In this document: positions 9,046 to 18,181 of the stretch, piece after piece
How the letters are laid out: each line of letters begins with the position of its first letter
Numbering within the stretch: position 1 is the stretch's first letter
Source: Paraburkholderia sp. PREW-6R
GTDB lineage: Bacteria; Pseudomonadota; Gammaproteobacteria; Burkholderiales; Burkholderiaceae
DNA: 64,000 bases
Reading direction: 5' to 3'
Assembly (NCBI RefSeq): GCF_039621805.1
Contig: NZ_CP155073.1
Span: 1,488,001 to 1,552,000, forward strand
Made by a program: the position numbers and the translations under genes
Notes under the pieces: generated by a model
Told to the model about the DNA's origin: nothing
Database searches by the model: none
What the model saw: the letters and a program-made list of their open reading frames with translations, nothing else

Positions 9046-10320
9046 ATGACCCGCTCAAATACTCCAGGCGCCGCAACTGGCGCAGGGAATAGCAACAAAG
9101 ATTATAGCTTAAGCGCCGAGCCCTCCGACGCATTGGAGAACGACTCGCTCGACGACGATCTCGGCAGCGACGCCCTTGCCGCCGCGGCCGTGAGCGCGGT
9201 GCCGACCGTCGCGAGTCCGGTCGCGGACGAAAGCCCGCGCAGCGTCGTGGTGCCGGACGAACTGGCCGGCGAGCGGCTCGACAAGGTGCTCGCGCGCGTG
9301 TTTCCCGAATTCTCGCGCAACCGCCTGCAAAGCTGGATCGAGGCCGAACGCGTGCATGTCGACGGCAAGCCGGCGAAGATCCGTCAGCCGGTGCCGCTGG
9401 GCGCGACCATCGAACTCGTGCCGGATCTGCTGCCCGAGCAACTGGCGTTCACGCCGGAGCCGGTCGCGCTCGACATCGTGTACGAGGACGACACGCTGGT
9501 CGTCATCAACAAGCCGGCCGGCATGGTCGTGCATCCGGCCGCCGGCAACTGGAGCGGCACCCTGCTGAACGGTCTGCTGTACCGTTATGGGGATGCTGCG
9601 GCGGGGCTGCCGCGCGCGGGCATCGTGCACCGGCTCGACAAGGAAACGTCCGGGCTGATGGTGGTGGCGCGCACGTTGGAAGCGCAGACCGATCTCGTGC
9701 GCCAGCTGCAGGCGCGCACGGTGAAGCGCCGCTATCTCGCGCTCGTGTGGGGCAACATGCCTGAAGAAGGCACGATCGACGCGCCGATCGGCCGCGATCC
9801 GCGCGAACGCACACGCATGGCCGTGGTGAAGAGCGCGTCGGGCAAGCCCGCGCGCACGCATTTCCGGCGCGTCGATTCGGCGATCTGGCAGCGTCAGCCG
9901 GTCACGGCGATTCACTGCGATCTGGAGACGGGCCGCACTCACCAGATTCGCGTGCATTGCGCGCACATCGGTCATCCGCTGCTCGGCGACCCGGTGTATG
10001 GACGCGCGCGCGGCCAGCGCTCGGTGACGCCGTTGCCCGACGGTTTTGCGCGTCAGGCGTTGCATGCGTGGCGGCTGGGTCTGGTGCACCCGACAACCGG
10101 CCGCACGATGCAGTGGCGCGCCGACGCGCCGGCGGACATGGAACAGTTATCGGCGGCGCTCGGTCTTGGCCGCGACGACGCGGGCGCGTTCGACCAGACG
10201 TACTATGAGGAAGACGACTACGACGCATCGCTCGATGGAGAAGAAGACGAATTCTTCAACGACGACGACGCTGACGACACCGCCCACCCCGACGCCGACG
10301 ACGAGGACGATCACGCATGA
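9046..10320 (+). CDS. rluD: 23S rRNA pseudouridine synthase RluD (1911/1915/1917)
   Basis: 424 residues, longer than E. coli RluD (326). The first 65 or so residues are a low-complexity leader. An S4 RNA-binding domain follows ([20 protein letters not shown]), then the RluA-type catalytic core with [13 protein letters not shown] and [19 protein letters not shown], where the aspartate of HRLD is the nucleophile. The C-terminal 40 residues are strongly acidic (EEDD, DDDADD, DDEDD). The enzyme makes pseudouridines in helix 69 of 23S rRNA. Its stop overlaps the pgeF start (ATGA), so the two are translationally coupled. Confidence 0.94.
   Translation: MTRSNTPGAATGAGNSNKDYSLSAEPSDALENDSLDDDLGSDALAAAAVSAVPTVASPVADESPRSVVVPDELAGERLDKVLARVFPEFSRNRLQSWIEAERVHVDGKPAKIRQPVPLGATIELVPDLLPEQLAFTPEPVALDIVYEDDTLVVINKPAGMVVHPAAGNWSGTLLNGLLYRYGDAAAGLPRAGIVHRLDKETSGLMVVARTLEAQTDLVRQLQARTVKRRYLALVWGNMPEEGTIDAPIGRDPRERTRMAVVKSASGKPARTHFRRVDSAIWQRQPVTAIHCDLETGRTHQIRVHCAHIGHPLLGDPVYGRARGQRSVTPLPDGFARQALHAWRLGLVHPTTGRTMQWRADAPADMEQLSAALGLGRDDAGAFDQTYYEEDDYDASLDGEEDEFFNDDDADDTAHPDADDEDDHA
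9101..9106 (-). promoter_or_regulatory. Candidate bamD -10 box (TATAAT) inside the rluD 5' coding region
   Basis: On the minus strand TATAAT lies 94-99 nt upstream of the bamD ATG, predicting a leader of about 87 nt. No clear -35 is visible 16-18 bp further upstream. It overlaps rluD codons 19-21. Confidence 0.45.
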
Positions 10321-11174
10321 GTTTGCCCGAGCTGAGCTTTGCCGATGTCGTGCAACCGGCGTGGAACGTGTCGCCGCGCGTGCGCGCGCTCGTCACCACC
10401 CGTAACGGCGGAGTGAGCGAACCGCCGTTCGGCCGCTGGAGCCACGGCGTGGATCAGCCTGGGGGCCTGAATCTCGGCATGAAGTCGGGCGACGATCCCG
10501 CCGCCGTCGCCGCTAACAGGGCGCGGCTATTGAGCCTTGCGGGCGTCGATGAGGCGGCCTGGCTCGAACAGATTCACGGCGCGGGCATCGTGCGCGCGGA
10601 GGACGTGCTGGCGCAATTGCGTGTGAGCGGCACGCCGACGCGCGCCGATGCGAGCGTTACCGATCGCGCGGGCACCGTATGTGTCGTGATGGTGGCCGAC
10701 TGCATGCCGGTGCTCATCTGCGACGAAGCGGGGCGGGCGGTCGGCGCGGCGCACGCGGGGTGGCGCGGACTGGCTGCGGGCATCGTCGAGCAGACCGCGC
10801 AGCGCGTCGCCGGACTCGCCGGTGTCGAAGCATCCTTGTTGCATGCGTACCTGGGGCCGTCGATCGGGCCCGACGCATTCGAGGTCGGTGCAGACGTGCG
10901 TGACGCCTTCATGAACGGTGTCGACGGTGCACAACGCGATGCGACCGCGAACGCGTTCGTCGATCATCCCCGTCACGCGGGCAAGTATCTCGCCGATCTG
11001 CCGGCGCTTGCGCGGCTGAGGCTGCAGCGGCTCGGCGTAACGCGCATTACTGGCGGCGATCTGTGCACGGTCACGCTGCGTGAGCAGTTCTATTCTTATC
11101 GGCGTGATCGCGAGACGGGCCGCATGGCCGCGCTCATCTGGATCGACGATCACGCGCAGAGCATCGCGGACTAG
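10317..11174 (+). CDS. pgeF: Peptidoglycan editing factor PgeF (YfiH, polyphenol oxidase/laccase-domain family)
   Basis: 285 residues of the DUF152/YfiH family. Key segments are [18 protein letters not shown], the metal-site [11 protein letters not shown] and [15 protein letters not shown], and a C-terminal [19 protein letters not shown] with Cys and the YSYRR motif. The family was first described as multicopper polyphenol oxidase; in E. coli YfiH was later linked to removing wrongly incorporated L-Ser from peptidoglycan precursors. Which activity applies here is inference. It overlaps rluD by 4 nt, an order common in proteobacteria. Confidence 0.9.
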   Translation: MSLPELSFADVVQPAWNVSPRVRALVTTRNGGVSEPPFGRWSHGVDQPGGLNLGMKSGDDPAAVAANRARLLSLAGVDEAAWLEQIHGAGIVRAEDVLAQLRVSGTPTRADASVTDRAGTVCVVMVADCMPVLICDEAGRAVGAAHAGWRGLAAGIVEQTAQRVAGLAGVEASLLHAYLGPSIGPDAFEVGADVRDAFMNGVDGAQRDATANAFVDHPRHAGKYLADLPALARLRLQRLGVTRITGGDLCTVTLREQFYSYRRDRETGRMAALIWIDDHAQSIAD

Positions 11175-11614
11175 CCGCGTGTCGCTATCGGCCTGCCCGA
11201 TACGTCCGACCCCTGTCTGCCTTTATGCGGGTTTATTCTGAGCGGCGCCGCGCGGTTTTGCTGCGCTGCCAGAATTGCGCGCGCTTGCGTGAATCTGCCG
11301 CAAAATGGTGGCCTCACGAATCGATAAACACATCTAAGCCCGTGCAATCTGGCAGCTTTTTTCCCTCATGCGATCCCGGTTCACGTCGCGCGTAAAAGCG
11401 CGATCTGCTACACAGGGAAAACGATAATTAAAAAACTATCGCACTGCGGCAAAATCAGGAACAAGCATTGACATGCCTTGCGATGGGGAGCAAGAATGTT
11501 CCTCACAGCTCCTCGCACATGGGACAGGGCGTGACGAGGCGGCGAGCAATCGCCCGCGTGCGCATAACCTGCCTTCTCAAACCGTCCGCAAGGACTCACC
11601 GGTCAAAAGCAGGC
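11175..11614 (+). promoter_or_regulatory. 440-bp phaC upstream region with sigma-70 promoter, AT-rich block and dyad
   Basis: No gene is visible. A consensus -35 (TTGACA, 11468-11473) is followed after 18 bp by AAGAAT (11492-11497), predicting a start near 11504 and a leader of about 110 nt. An AT-rich block (11431-11450) lies upstream, like an UP element. A 5-bp dyad CTTGC-N8-GCAAG (11477-11481 and 11490-11494) sits between and over the core elements and is a candidate operator. Confidence 0.65.
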
Positions 11615-13648
11615 ATGGCAGCATCACATTCCTCAGCTTCCCCCCGCACGGACTCCTCAACGGAGAAGACGCAGCAGGCCGGCACGAGCAGCGCAGCCCC
11701 AGCCGCCGGCATGCAGCCGTTTATCGACGCATGGATGAACGCGTGGCGCTCGCTCGGCGTGGACCCAGGCGGCAACGGCATGCCTTTCGCCATGCCGCAG
11801 ACGCCGCACGCACAACAAGCGCCGCAGATGCCGCAAATGCCACAAATGCCGCAGTTTTCCGGCATGCCGCAGATGCCGTCGCTGGCATCGGTATTTCAGG
11901 GCCTCTTTCCGGGTGCGACGCCGGGTGTGATTCCGGGTCTGCCATCGGGCGCTTTCCCCGGTCAATTTCCCGGTATGCCTGACTTCACGAAGCTGGCTGC
12001 CAGCGCGATGCCGTCGCTGCCGTCGTTCGCCGGTCTGAGCATTCCTACGGCAGCGATTCCTGCGGAGCGTCTGCAGAAACTCCAGGCAGACTATTCACGC
12101 GACGCAATGGAATTGATCCGGCAATCCGCCGGATCGACTGCGAGGCCACCCGAACTCAAGGACCGGCGCTTTAGCGCCGAAGCATGGAGCGCGACGCCCG
12201 CTTATGCATTCACCGCGGCGTGGTATCTGCTGAACGCACGCTACCTGCAGGAAATGGTCGACGCGCTCGACACCGAACCGAAAGTGCGCGAGCGTATCCG
12301 CTTTGCGGTTCAGCAATGGACCGCCGCGGCCGCGCCGAGCAACTTTTTCGCGCTGAATCCCGAAGCGCAGAAAACGCTGCTCGAGAGCAACGGTGAGAGC
12401 TTGCGCCAGGGCGTGATGAACCTCTTGAGCGACCTGCAGCGCGGCAAGATTTCGCAAACGGACGAATCGCGTTTCGTGGTCGGAGAGAACCTCGCGAACA
12501 CGGAAGGCTCGGTGGTGTTCGAGAACGAGATCATGCAGCTCATTCAGTACAAGCCGCGTACGGCGACCGTGCGTGAACGCCCGCTGCTGATCGTGCCGCC
12601 GTGCATCAACAAGTTCTATATCCTAGACCTGCAGCCGGAGAACTCGCTGGTTGCGCACGCGCTCGACTCGGGCCACCAGGTGTTTCTGATTTCGTGGCGC
12701 AACGCCGATGCGTCGATCGCCCACAAGACATGGGACGACTACATCGGCGAAGGTGTGCTCGAAGCGATCGCAACCGCCAGCAAGATCAGCGGCCGTGAGC
12801 AGATCAATACGCTCGGTTTCTGCGTGGGCGGCACGATGCTCGCCACCGCCCTGGCCGTCGCCGCGGCGCGCGGTCAGCGTCCCGCGTCGTCAATGACGCT
12901 GCTCACCGCCATGCTCGATTTCTCGGACACCGGCGTGCTCGATATCTTCGTCGACGAGGCGCACGTGCAGATGCGCGAGCAGACCATCGGCGGCAAGAAC
13001 GGCACGCCGCCGGGACTCATGCGCGGCCTCGAATTCGCGAACACGTTCTCGTTCCTGCGGCCGAACGATCTGGTGTGGAACTACGTCGTCGACAACTACC
13101 TCAAAGGACGCACGCCGGTGCCGTTCGATCTGCTGTACTGGAACAGCGATTCGACGAGCCTGCCCGGTCCGATGTATGTCTGGTATCTGCGCAACACGTA
13201 TCTCGAGAATCGCCTGCGCGAGCCCGGTGCGTTGACCACCTGCGGCGAACCGGTCGATCTCACCAAGATCGATGTGCCCACCTTCATCTACGGTTCACGC
13301 GAAGACCATATCGTGCCGTGGCAAACCGCCTATGCGTCGGTGCCGCTGCTCGCCGGGCCGTTGAAATTCGTGCTGGGTGCGTCGGGGCATATTGCAGGGG
13401 TGATCAATCCGCCGGCCAAGAAAAAGCGCAGTTTCTGGATGCTCGAGGGCGACGCGCAGGCGCTGCCGGAGAGCGCGCAAGCGTGGTTCGATCAGGCAAC
13501 CGAGCTACCCGGCAGCTGGTGGCCCGAGTGGACCCGCTGGCTCGATCAGCAAAGCGGCAAGAAGATCAAGCCGCGCGCCGAAGCAGGGTCAGCCGAGTTC
13601 CCGGTGATCGAGCCGGCGCCGGGGCGCTACGTGCGGGTACGCGAGTAG
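11615..13648 (+). CDS. phaC: Class I poly(3-hydroxyalkanoate) synthase PhaC
   Basis: 677 residues, somewhat longer than typical class I synthases (about 590-630). The extra length is an N-terminal low-complexity stretch with tandem MPQ units (about residues 70-88) and a Pro/Gly/Phe-rich run. The catalytic domain has the lipase-like box GFCVGGT with nucleophile Cys near 403, Asp in SREDHIVPW near 564 and His in GASGHIAGVINPP near 591. It polymerises (R)-3-hydroxyacyl-CoA into granules. I chose the ATG at 11615; the longer frame back to 11468 would put the predicted promoter inside the coding region. It leads the phaC-phaA-phaB-phaR cluster. Confidence 0.96.
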   Translation: MAASHSSASPRTDSSTEKTQQAGTSSAAPAAGMQPFIDAWMNAWRSLGVDPGGNGMPFAMPQTPHAQQAPQMPQMPQMPQFSGMPQMPSLASVFQGLFPGATPGVIPGLPSGAFPGQFPGMPDFTKLAASAMPSLPSFAGLSIPTAAIPAERLQKLQADYSRDAMELIRQSAGSTARPPELKDRRFSAEAWSATPAYAFTAAWYLLNARYLQEMVDALDTEPKVRERIRFAVQQWTAAAAPSNFFALNPEAQKTLLESNGESLRQGVMNLLSDLQRGKISQTDESRFVVGENLANTEGSVVFENEIMQLIQYKPRTATVRERPLLIVPPCINKFYILDLQPENSLVAHALDSGHQVFLISWRNADASIAHKTWDDYIGEGVLEAIATASKISGREQINTLGFCVGGTMLATALAVAAARGQRPASSMTLLTAMLDFSDTGVLDIFVDEAHVQMREQTIGGKNGTPPGLMRGLEFANTFSFLRPNDLVWNYVVDNYLKGRTPVPFDLLYWNSDSTSLPGPMYVWYLRNTYLENRLREPGALTTCGEPVDLTKIDVPTFIYGSREDHIVPWQTAYASVPLLAGPLKFVLGASGHIAGVINPPAKKKRSFWMLEGDAQALPESAQAWFDQATELPGSWWPEWTRWLDQQSGKKIKPRAEAGSAEFPVIEPAPGRYVRVRE

Positions 13649-13731
13649 GACCGGAACAGGGTTCAGAAGCAACGTGATTTTTAACTTGACGGGCAGCGGT
13701 GCGTCTCGCCGGCAGCCCGGAGGATATGGAA

Positions 13732-14913
13732 ATGACTGATGTTGTGATCGTATCGGCCGCGCGGACGGCAGTAGGCAAATTCGGTGGGTCGCTCGCGAAG
13801 GTCGCCGCGCCCGAACTCGGCGCCACGGTGATTCGCGGCGTGCTCGAGCGTGCCGGGATGAAGCCCGAGCAGGTGAGCGAAGTCATTCTCGGCCAGGTGC
13901 TGACGGCCGGCTCCGGCCAGAACCCGGCGCGTCAGGCGCTTATCAAGGCAGGCTTGCCCAACGCCGTACCCGGCATGACGATCAACGTGGTGTGCGGCTC
14001 GGGCCTGAAGGCGGTGATGCTCGCCGCAAACGCGATCATTGCGGGCGACGCCGACATCGTGGTGGCGGGCGGCCAGGAAAACATGAGTGCCGCGCCGCAC
14101 GTGCTGCCGGGTTCGCGCGACGGGTTCCGCATGGGCGACGCGAAGCTCATCGACTCGATGATCGTCGACGGCTTGTGGGACGTGTACAACCAGTACCACA
14201 TGGGCGTGACCGCGGAGAATGTCGCGAAGGAATACGGGATCACGCGCGAGCAGCAGGACGCGTTCGCGGCGCTGTCGCAGAACAAGGCGGAAGCCGCGCA
14301 GAAGGCGGGCCGCTTCGACGCCGAAATCGTGCCGGTCGAGATTCCGCAACGCAAGGGCGAACCGCTGCGTTTCGCGACCGACGAATTCGTGCGCCACGGC
14401 GTGACGGCTGAATCGCTCGCGGGCCTCAAACCCGCGTTCTCGAAGGAAGGCTCGGTCACCGCGGCCAATGCTTCCGGCCTGAACGACGGCGCGGCGGCGG
14501 TGCTGGTCATGTCGGCGAAGAAAGCCGAGGCGCTCGGCCTGACGCCGCTTGCGCGCATCAAGGCATACGCCACGTCGGGTCTCGATCCAAAGCTGATGGG
14601 CATGGGTCCGGTGCCGGCTTCGCGCCGCTGCCTCGAACGCGCGGGCTGGACGCCGGCCGACCTCGACCTGATGGAAATCAATGAGGCGTTCGCCGCGCAG
14701 GCGTGCGCCGTCAATCAGCAGATGGGTTGGGACACGTCGAAGATCAATGTGAACGGCGGCGCGATCGCGATCGGCCATCCGATCGGCGCATCCGGCTGCC
14801 GGATTCTCGTCACGCTGCTGCACGAAATGCAGAGGCGCGATGCGAAGAAGGGTCTGGCTTCGCTGTGTATCGGCGGCGGCATGGGTGTGGCGCTCGCGCT
14901 CGAGCGTTCTTGA
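13732..14913 (+). CDS. phaA: Acetyl-CoA C-acetyltransferase PhaA (beta-ketothiolase)
   Basis: 393 residues. The thiolase triad is intact: nucleophilic Cys at about 88 ([10 protein letters not shown]), His in [12 protein letters not shown] near 348, and second Cys in SLCIGGGMG near 378. It condenses two acetyl-CoA to acetoacetyl-CoA, the first step of PHB synthesis in the cytoplasm. A GGAGG Shine-Dalgarno at 13719-13723 is 8 nt from the ATG at 13732 but only 2 nt from the ATG at 13726, so I chose 13732. It follows phaC by 83 bp with no terminator seen. Confidence 0.95.
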   Translation: MTDVVIVSAARTAVGKFGGSLAKVAAPELGATVIRGVLERAGMKPEQVSEVILGQVLTAGSGQNPARQALIKAGLPNAVPGMTINVVCGSGLKAVMLAANAIIAGDADIVVAGGQENMSAAPHVLPGSRDGFRMGDAKLIDSMIVDGLWDVYNQYHMGVTAENVAKEYGITREQQDAFAALSQNKAEAAQKAGRFDAEIVPVEIPQRKGEPLRFATDEFVRHGVTAESLAGLKPAFSKEGSVTAANASGLNDGAAAVLVMSAKKAEALGLTPLARIKAYATSGLDPKLMGMGPVPASRRCLERAGWTPADLDLMEINEAFAAQACAVNQQMGWDTSKINVNGGAIAIGHPIGASGCRILVTLLHEMQRRDAKKGLASLCIGGGMGVALALERS

Positions 14914-15161
14914 GAAGGCGGCGCGCGTTAAGGCGGGCGAGCGTCGAGCCGGCGCGCTTGCCGCCCACCTCGCCGCGCGCCCAACCAGACAGTGCCCGCG
15001 CACGGGCGCATGGCGGCAGGCAATGCGGCACGCATGGCAGTAGACGGTAAGCGGTAGGCAGGGCCTCGTCGGCCGGTCGCCCGGCGGCAGCGGAGATGAA
15101 GCGAGAGACGAGGGAAGAGGCAGCCGGTCGGCGCCTCGAAAACGATAACGGAGTGTAGTTT

Positions 15162-15902
15162 ATGACAGAGCGAATTGCGTACGTAACGGGCGGGATGGGC
15201 GGCATCGGCACGAGCATTTGCCAGCGGCTGCACAAGGAAGGCTACAAGGTCATCGCGGGCTGCGGCCCGAACTCGCCGCGCCGCGTGAAGTGGCTCGACG
15301 AGCAGAAGGCCCTGGGCTTCGATTTCATCGCGTCCGAAGGTAACGTCGGTGACTGGGAATCCACCAAGGCCGCGTTCGACAAGGTCAAGGCCGAAGTCGG
15401 CGAAATCGACGTGCTGGTGAACAATGCCGGCATCACGCGCGACGTCGTGTTCCGCAAGATGACGCATGAAGACTGGACGGCGGTGATCGACACCAACCTC
15501 ACCAGCCTGTTCAACGTCACCAAGCAGGTGATCGACGGCATGGTCGAGCGTGGCTTCGGCCGCATCATCAACATTTCGTCGGTGAACGGCCAGAAGGGCC
15601 AGTTTGGCCAGACCAATTATTCGACCGCGAAGGCCGGCATTCACGGCTTCACGATGTCGCTCGCGCAGGAAGTGGCCACCAAGGGCGTGACGGTCAACAC
15701 CGTGTCGCCGGGCTACATCGGCACCGACATGGTCAAGTCGATCCGTCCCGACGTGCTGGAGAAGATCGTGGCGACCATTCCGGTGCGCCGCCTCGGTCAA
15801 CCGGACGAAATCGGTTCGATCGTCGCGTGGCTTGCATCGGACGAATCGGGTTTCGCGACGGGCGCTGATTTTTCGCTGAATGGTGGTTTGCATATGGGCT
15901 GA
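15162..15902 (+). CDS. phaB: Acetoacetyl-CoA reductase PhaB
   Basis: 246 residues, a short-chain dehydrogenase/reductase. The cofactor motif is TGGMGGIGTSICQRL and the catalytic Tyr-x3-Lys is in NYSTAKAGIHG; NNAG and ISSVNGQ are also present. The glycine-rich loop, lacking an acidic residue after strand 2, fits NADPH use. It reduces acetoacetyl-CoA to (R)-3-hydroxybutyryl-CoA, the monomer for PhaC. GGAG lies upstream of the ATG. The 248-bp gap from phaA is long for an operon and has no convincing terminator, so an internal promoter is possible. Confidence 0.95.
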   Translation: MTERIAYVTGGMGGIGTSICQRLHKEGYKVIAGCGPNSPRRVKWLDEQKALGFDFIASEGNVGDWESTKAAFDKVKAEVGEIDVLVNNAGITRDVVFRKMTHEDWTAVIDTNLTSLFNVTKQVIDGMVERGFGRIINISSVNGQKGQFGQTNYSTAKAGIHGFTMSLAQEVATKGVTVNTVSPGYIGTDMVKSIRPDVLEKIVATIPVRRLGQPDEIGSIVAWLASDESGFATGADFSLNGGLHMG

Positions 15903-15965
15903 GTCACGGCGCACCGCTCACGAAGCGGCGCGCTTCGGCTCAGATGGTTCCGGCGGCGTCCCGCT

Positions 15966-15987
15966 CGTGCAATCGCCCGGTTGCACG
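15966..15987. promoter_or_regulatory. Candidate operator: perfect 7-bp dyad upstream of phaR
   Basis: CGTGCAA (15966-15972) and TTGCACG (15981-15987) form a perfect 7-bp inverted repeat with an 8-bp spacer, 49 bp before the phaR ATG. PhaR-type repressors are known to control their own genes in related species, so an autoregulatory site is a reasonable inference; an RNA hairpin is the alternative. Confidence 0.5.
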
Positions 15988-16035
15988 GCCGGCATGACGC
16001 CGTTTCCGCGCTCAACTCGCGCTCAAAGGCGTTAC

Positions 16036-16665
16036 ATGACTACTACTACAAAGAAAACAGCCGAACGACTGATCAAGAAATATCCGAATCGTCGGCTCTA
16101 CGATACCGAGACAAGCACGTACATCACGCTGACAGACGTGAAGCAGCTCGTGCTCGATCAGGAGGATTTCAAGGTCATCGATGCGAAGAGCAACGAGGAT
16201 CTGACGCGCGCCATCCTGTTGCAGATCATTCTCGAGGAGGAAAGCGGCGGCCTGCCGATGTTCTCGTCGTCGATGCTGTCGCAGATCATCCGTTTTTACG
16301 GGCATGCGATGCAAGGCATGATGGGCACGTATCTGGAAAAGAACATCCAGGCCTTCATCGACATTCAGGCGAAGCTCGCCGACCAGTCGAAGAATCTGTA
16401 CGAAGGCAAGGCGATGAATCCCGAGGTCTGGTCGCAATTCATGAACATGCAGGCGCCGATGATGCAGGGCATGATGACCAGCTACATCGAACAGTCGAAG
16501 AACATGTTCGTGCAGATGCAGGAGCAGATGCAGAACCAGGCGAAGTCGATGTTCGCGACGTTCCCGTTCACACCTGGCGGCGCGGTCAATGCGGGCGGTG
16601 CGGCCGCTGCGCCGTCCACCTCGGCCGCGACCACGCAAAGCAATCCCGAACCCGAGAAGAAATAA
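16036..16665 (+). CDS. phaR: PHA synthesis repressor PhaR
   Basis: 209 residues. The N-terminal PHB/PHA accumulation regulator DNA-binding domain (RLIKKYPNRRLYDTETSTYI, then LTDVKQLV) is followed by a PHB-binding domain repeat and a Met/Gln-rich C-terminal half (MNMQAPMMQGMMTSYIEQ), with an Ala/Ser tail. PhaR binds DNA to repress phasin genes and itself, and is released by binding nascent polymer. I chose the ATG at 16036 because the conserved domain starts right after it; a frame continuing back to 15880 runs into the phaB stop region. The dyad at 15966-15987 may be its own operator. Confidence 0.95.
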   Translation: MTTTTKKTAERLIKKYPNRRLYDTETSTYITLTDVKQLVLDQEDFKVIDAKSNEDLTRAILLQIILEEESGGLPMFSSSMLSQIIRFYGHAMQGMMGTYLEKNIQAFIDIQAKLADQSKNLYEGKAMNPEVWSQFMNMQAPMMQGMMTSYIEQSKNMFVQMQEQMQNQAKSMFATFPFTPGGAVNAGGAAAAPSTSAATTQSNPEPEKK

Positions 16666-16966
16666 GGCATCAGCAGGGTACGAAGAGAGGGGCGAAGCCG
16701 TGCGCGCTGCGGCTCGCGGGCGGCATCGCGGTACGGTCGGGGTACAATCGCGGACCGCGTCTAGCGCGCATTGTCCTTGGTACGTCGATCCGGCCGCTTC
16801 GCACCGCGCGAGTTCGACCATGTCGCGAGTGCGGCATGGCCTTCGCAAACGCCGCTCCGGTCGTTCGGCCGCTAATGTCCCTCATGTTCCAGCCGCCCGT
16901 TTCCATGCTGCATTTCTCCTTCGCTTCGTCTCGCGGCGCTCGCCGGTTGTCGACGCGGTTCGCCGC
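16666..16966 (+). promoter_or_regulatory. 301-bp phaR-dusC intergenic region with TACAAT -10 box
   Basis: No gene seen. TACAAT at 16743-16748 is a candidate -10 element, giving a predicted leader of about 210 nt before the dusC-like gene. No clear -35 and no terminator were found. The dusC reading frame stays open through this stretch, but its translation does not resemble a protein. Confidence 0.4.
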
Positions 16967-17989
16967 ATGAGCCGGCTTTTTCTCGCTCCGATGGAAGGCG
17001 TCGCGGACTATGTGCTGCGCGACGTACTGACTGGCGTTGGAGGATTCGCCGGCTGCGTGTCCGAATTCATTCGTGTCACGGGTTCGCTGCTGCCCAACCG
17101 TGTCTACGAGCGCGAGGCGCCGGAAGTGTTGCACGGCGGACGCACGCTTGCCGGCACGCCGATGGTGGTGCAACTGCTGGGCAGTGATCCCCGATGGATG
17201 GCGCTGAACGCAGCGCATGCCGCGACGCTGTCGCCACATGGCGTCGATCTCAACTTCGGCTGTCCCGCGAAGATCGTGAACCAGCACGGCGGCGGGGCCA
17301 TGCTGCTATCGGACCCGAAGCAACTTAACCGGATCGTCGCCGCGGTTCGCGCGGCGGTGCCTGCCGGCATCCCGGTGACCGCAAAAATGCGGCTGGGTGT
17401 TTCCGATACCGCACGAGCGGTCGACTGCGCGGTGGCATTGGCCGAAGCCGGCGCGGCCTCTCTCGTCGTGCACGCGAGAACGCGCGACGAGGGCTACAGG
17501 CCGCCTGCGCACTGGGAGTGGATCGCGCAGATCGATGCGGCCGTGGATGTGCCGGTCGTTGCGAATGGCGAGGTCTGGACCGTAGCCGACTGGGAGCGTT
17601 GCCGCGCCGTCAGCGGCTGCGCGGACGTGATGATCGGGCGCGGCGCCGTGTCGGACCCATTCCTCGCATTGCGGATTCAGGGGCTGATGGAACGGTTGCC
17701 TTGTAAAGACGAATGGCCGGTGGTGCTGGGCTTTCTCGCCGGTTATCTCAGGAAGCTGCAGAACCGCGTGGCCTGCCGACACGAGCACGGGCGCGTGAAA
17801 ATGTGGCTCGGCTATCTGAAGCGGACATGGCCGCAGGCAGCCGGGATGCACGACGCCGTCCGCCGCCTGAACGATTCGCGCGAGATCCTCGCCGCGATCG
17901 AGAACGCGCTGGCGCTCGAACAGCCGATGTCGGACTGCCGGGATGCGTCGGCTGGCGAACTGGACGCAGCCATGTTCAGCGCCGCTTGA
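16967..17989 (+). CDS. dusC: tRNA-dihydrouridine synthase, DusC-like
   Basis: 340 residues. The Dus signature is clear: LAPMEGVADYVLRDVL at the N terminus, LNFGCPAKIVNQHGGGAM with the catalytic Cys, VTAKMRLGV, VVHARTRDEGY and VANGEVWTVADW, then MIGRGAVSDPF. Dus enzymes are FMN- and NADPH-dependent and reduce uridine to dihydrouridine in tRNA. APMEG (rather than APM-T of DusA/DusB) and the C-terminal helical domain point to the DusC subfamily, which modifies U16. The ATG at 16967 lies just before the first TIM-barrel strand. Confidence 0.88.
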   Translation: MSRLFLAPMEGVADYVLRDVLTGVGGFAGCVSEFIRVTGSLLPNRVYEREAPEVLHGGRTLAGTPMVVQLLGSDPRWMALNAAHAATLSPHGVDLNFGCPAKIVNQHGGGAMLLSDPKQLNRIVAAVRAAVPAGIPVTAKMRLGVSDTARAVDCAVALAEAGAASLVVHARTRDEGYRPPAHWEWIAQIDAAVDVPVVANGEVWTVADWERCRAVSGCADVMIGRGAVSDPFLALRIQGLMERLPCKDEWPVVLGFLAGYLRKLQNRVACRHEHGRVKMWLGYLKRTWPQAAGMHDAVRRLNDSREILAAIENALALEQPMSDCRDASAGELDAAMFSAA

Positions 17990-18137
17990 GCCGGTAGGAA
18001 GCTCACGCGCGGGGCGGCCGCCTGCCCCAAGGTCTTTGATCGGGAAAGCGCCGGGCCGGCGACCCGGCGACCCGGCGAACCACGCATCGGCAGATCATCG
18101 CCAAACCTGGCGCGGGCGCTACAAGCGCCCCTCGCGG

Positions 18138-18143
18138 TACAAT
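18138..18143 (+). promoter_or_regulatory. Candidate rimO -10 box (TACAAT)
   Basis: TACAAT 38 bp upstream of the rimO ATG predicts a leader of about 32 nt. No good -35 is seen. Just upstream, 18052-18076 holds short GC-rich tandem copies of CGGCGACCC. Confidence 0.45.
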
Positions 18144-18181
18144 GCGAGGTTACGTTTACCGCCTTCTGCCGGACCGCCCCC

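Noticed and set aside
13681..15003. 440-codon open frame antisense to phaA
   Set aside because: Shadow of the thiolase gene; composition is biased and it has no family match.
16589..16966. Upstream in-frame extension of the dusC-like gene overlapping phaR
   Set aside because: The frame is open by chance; the translation is Arg/Pro/Ala-rich, and the Dus domain starts at the ATG at 16967.
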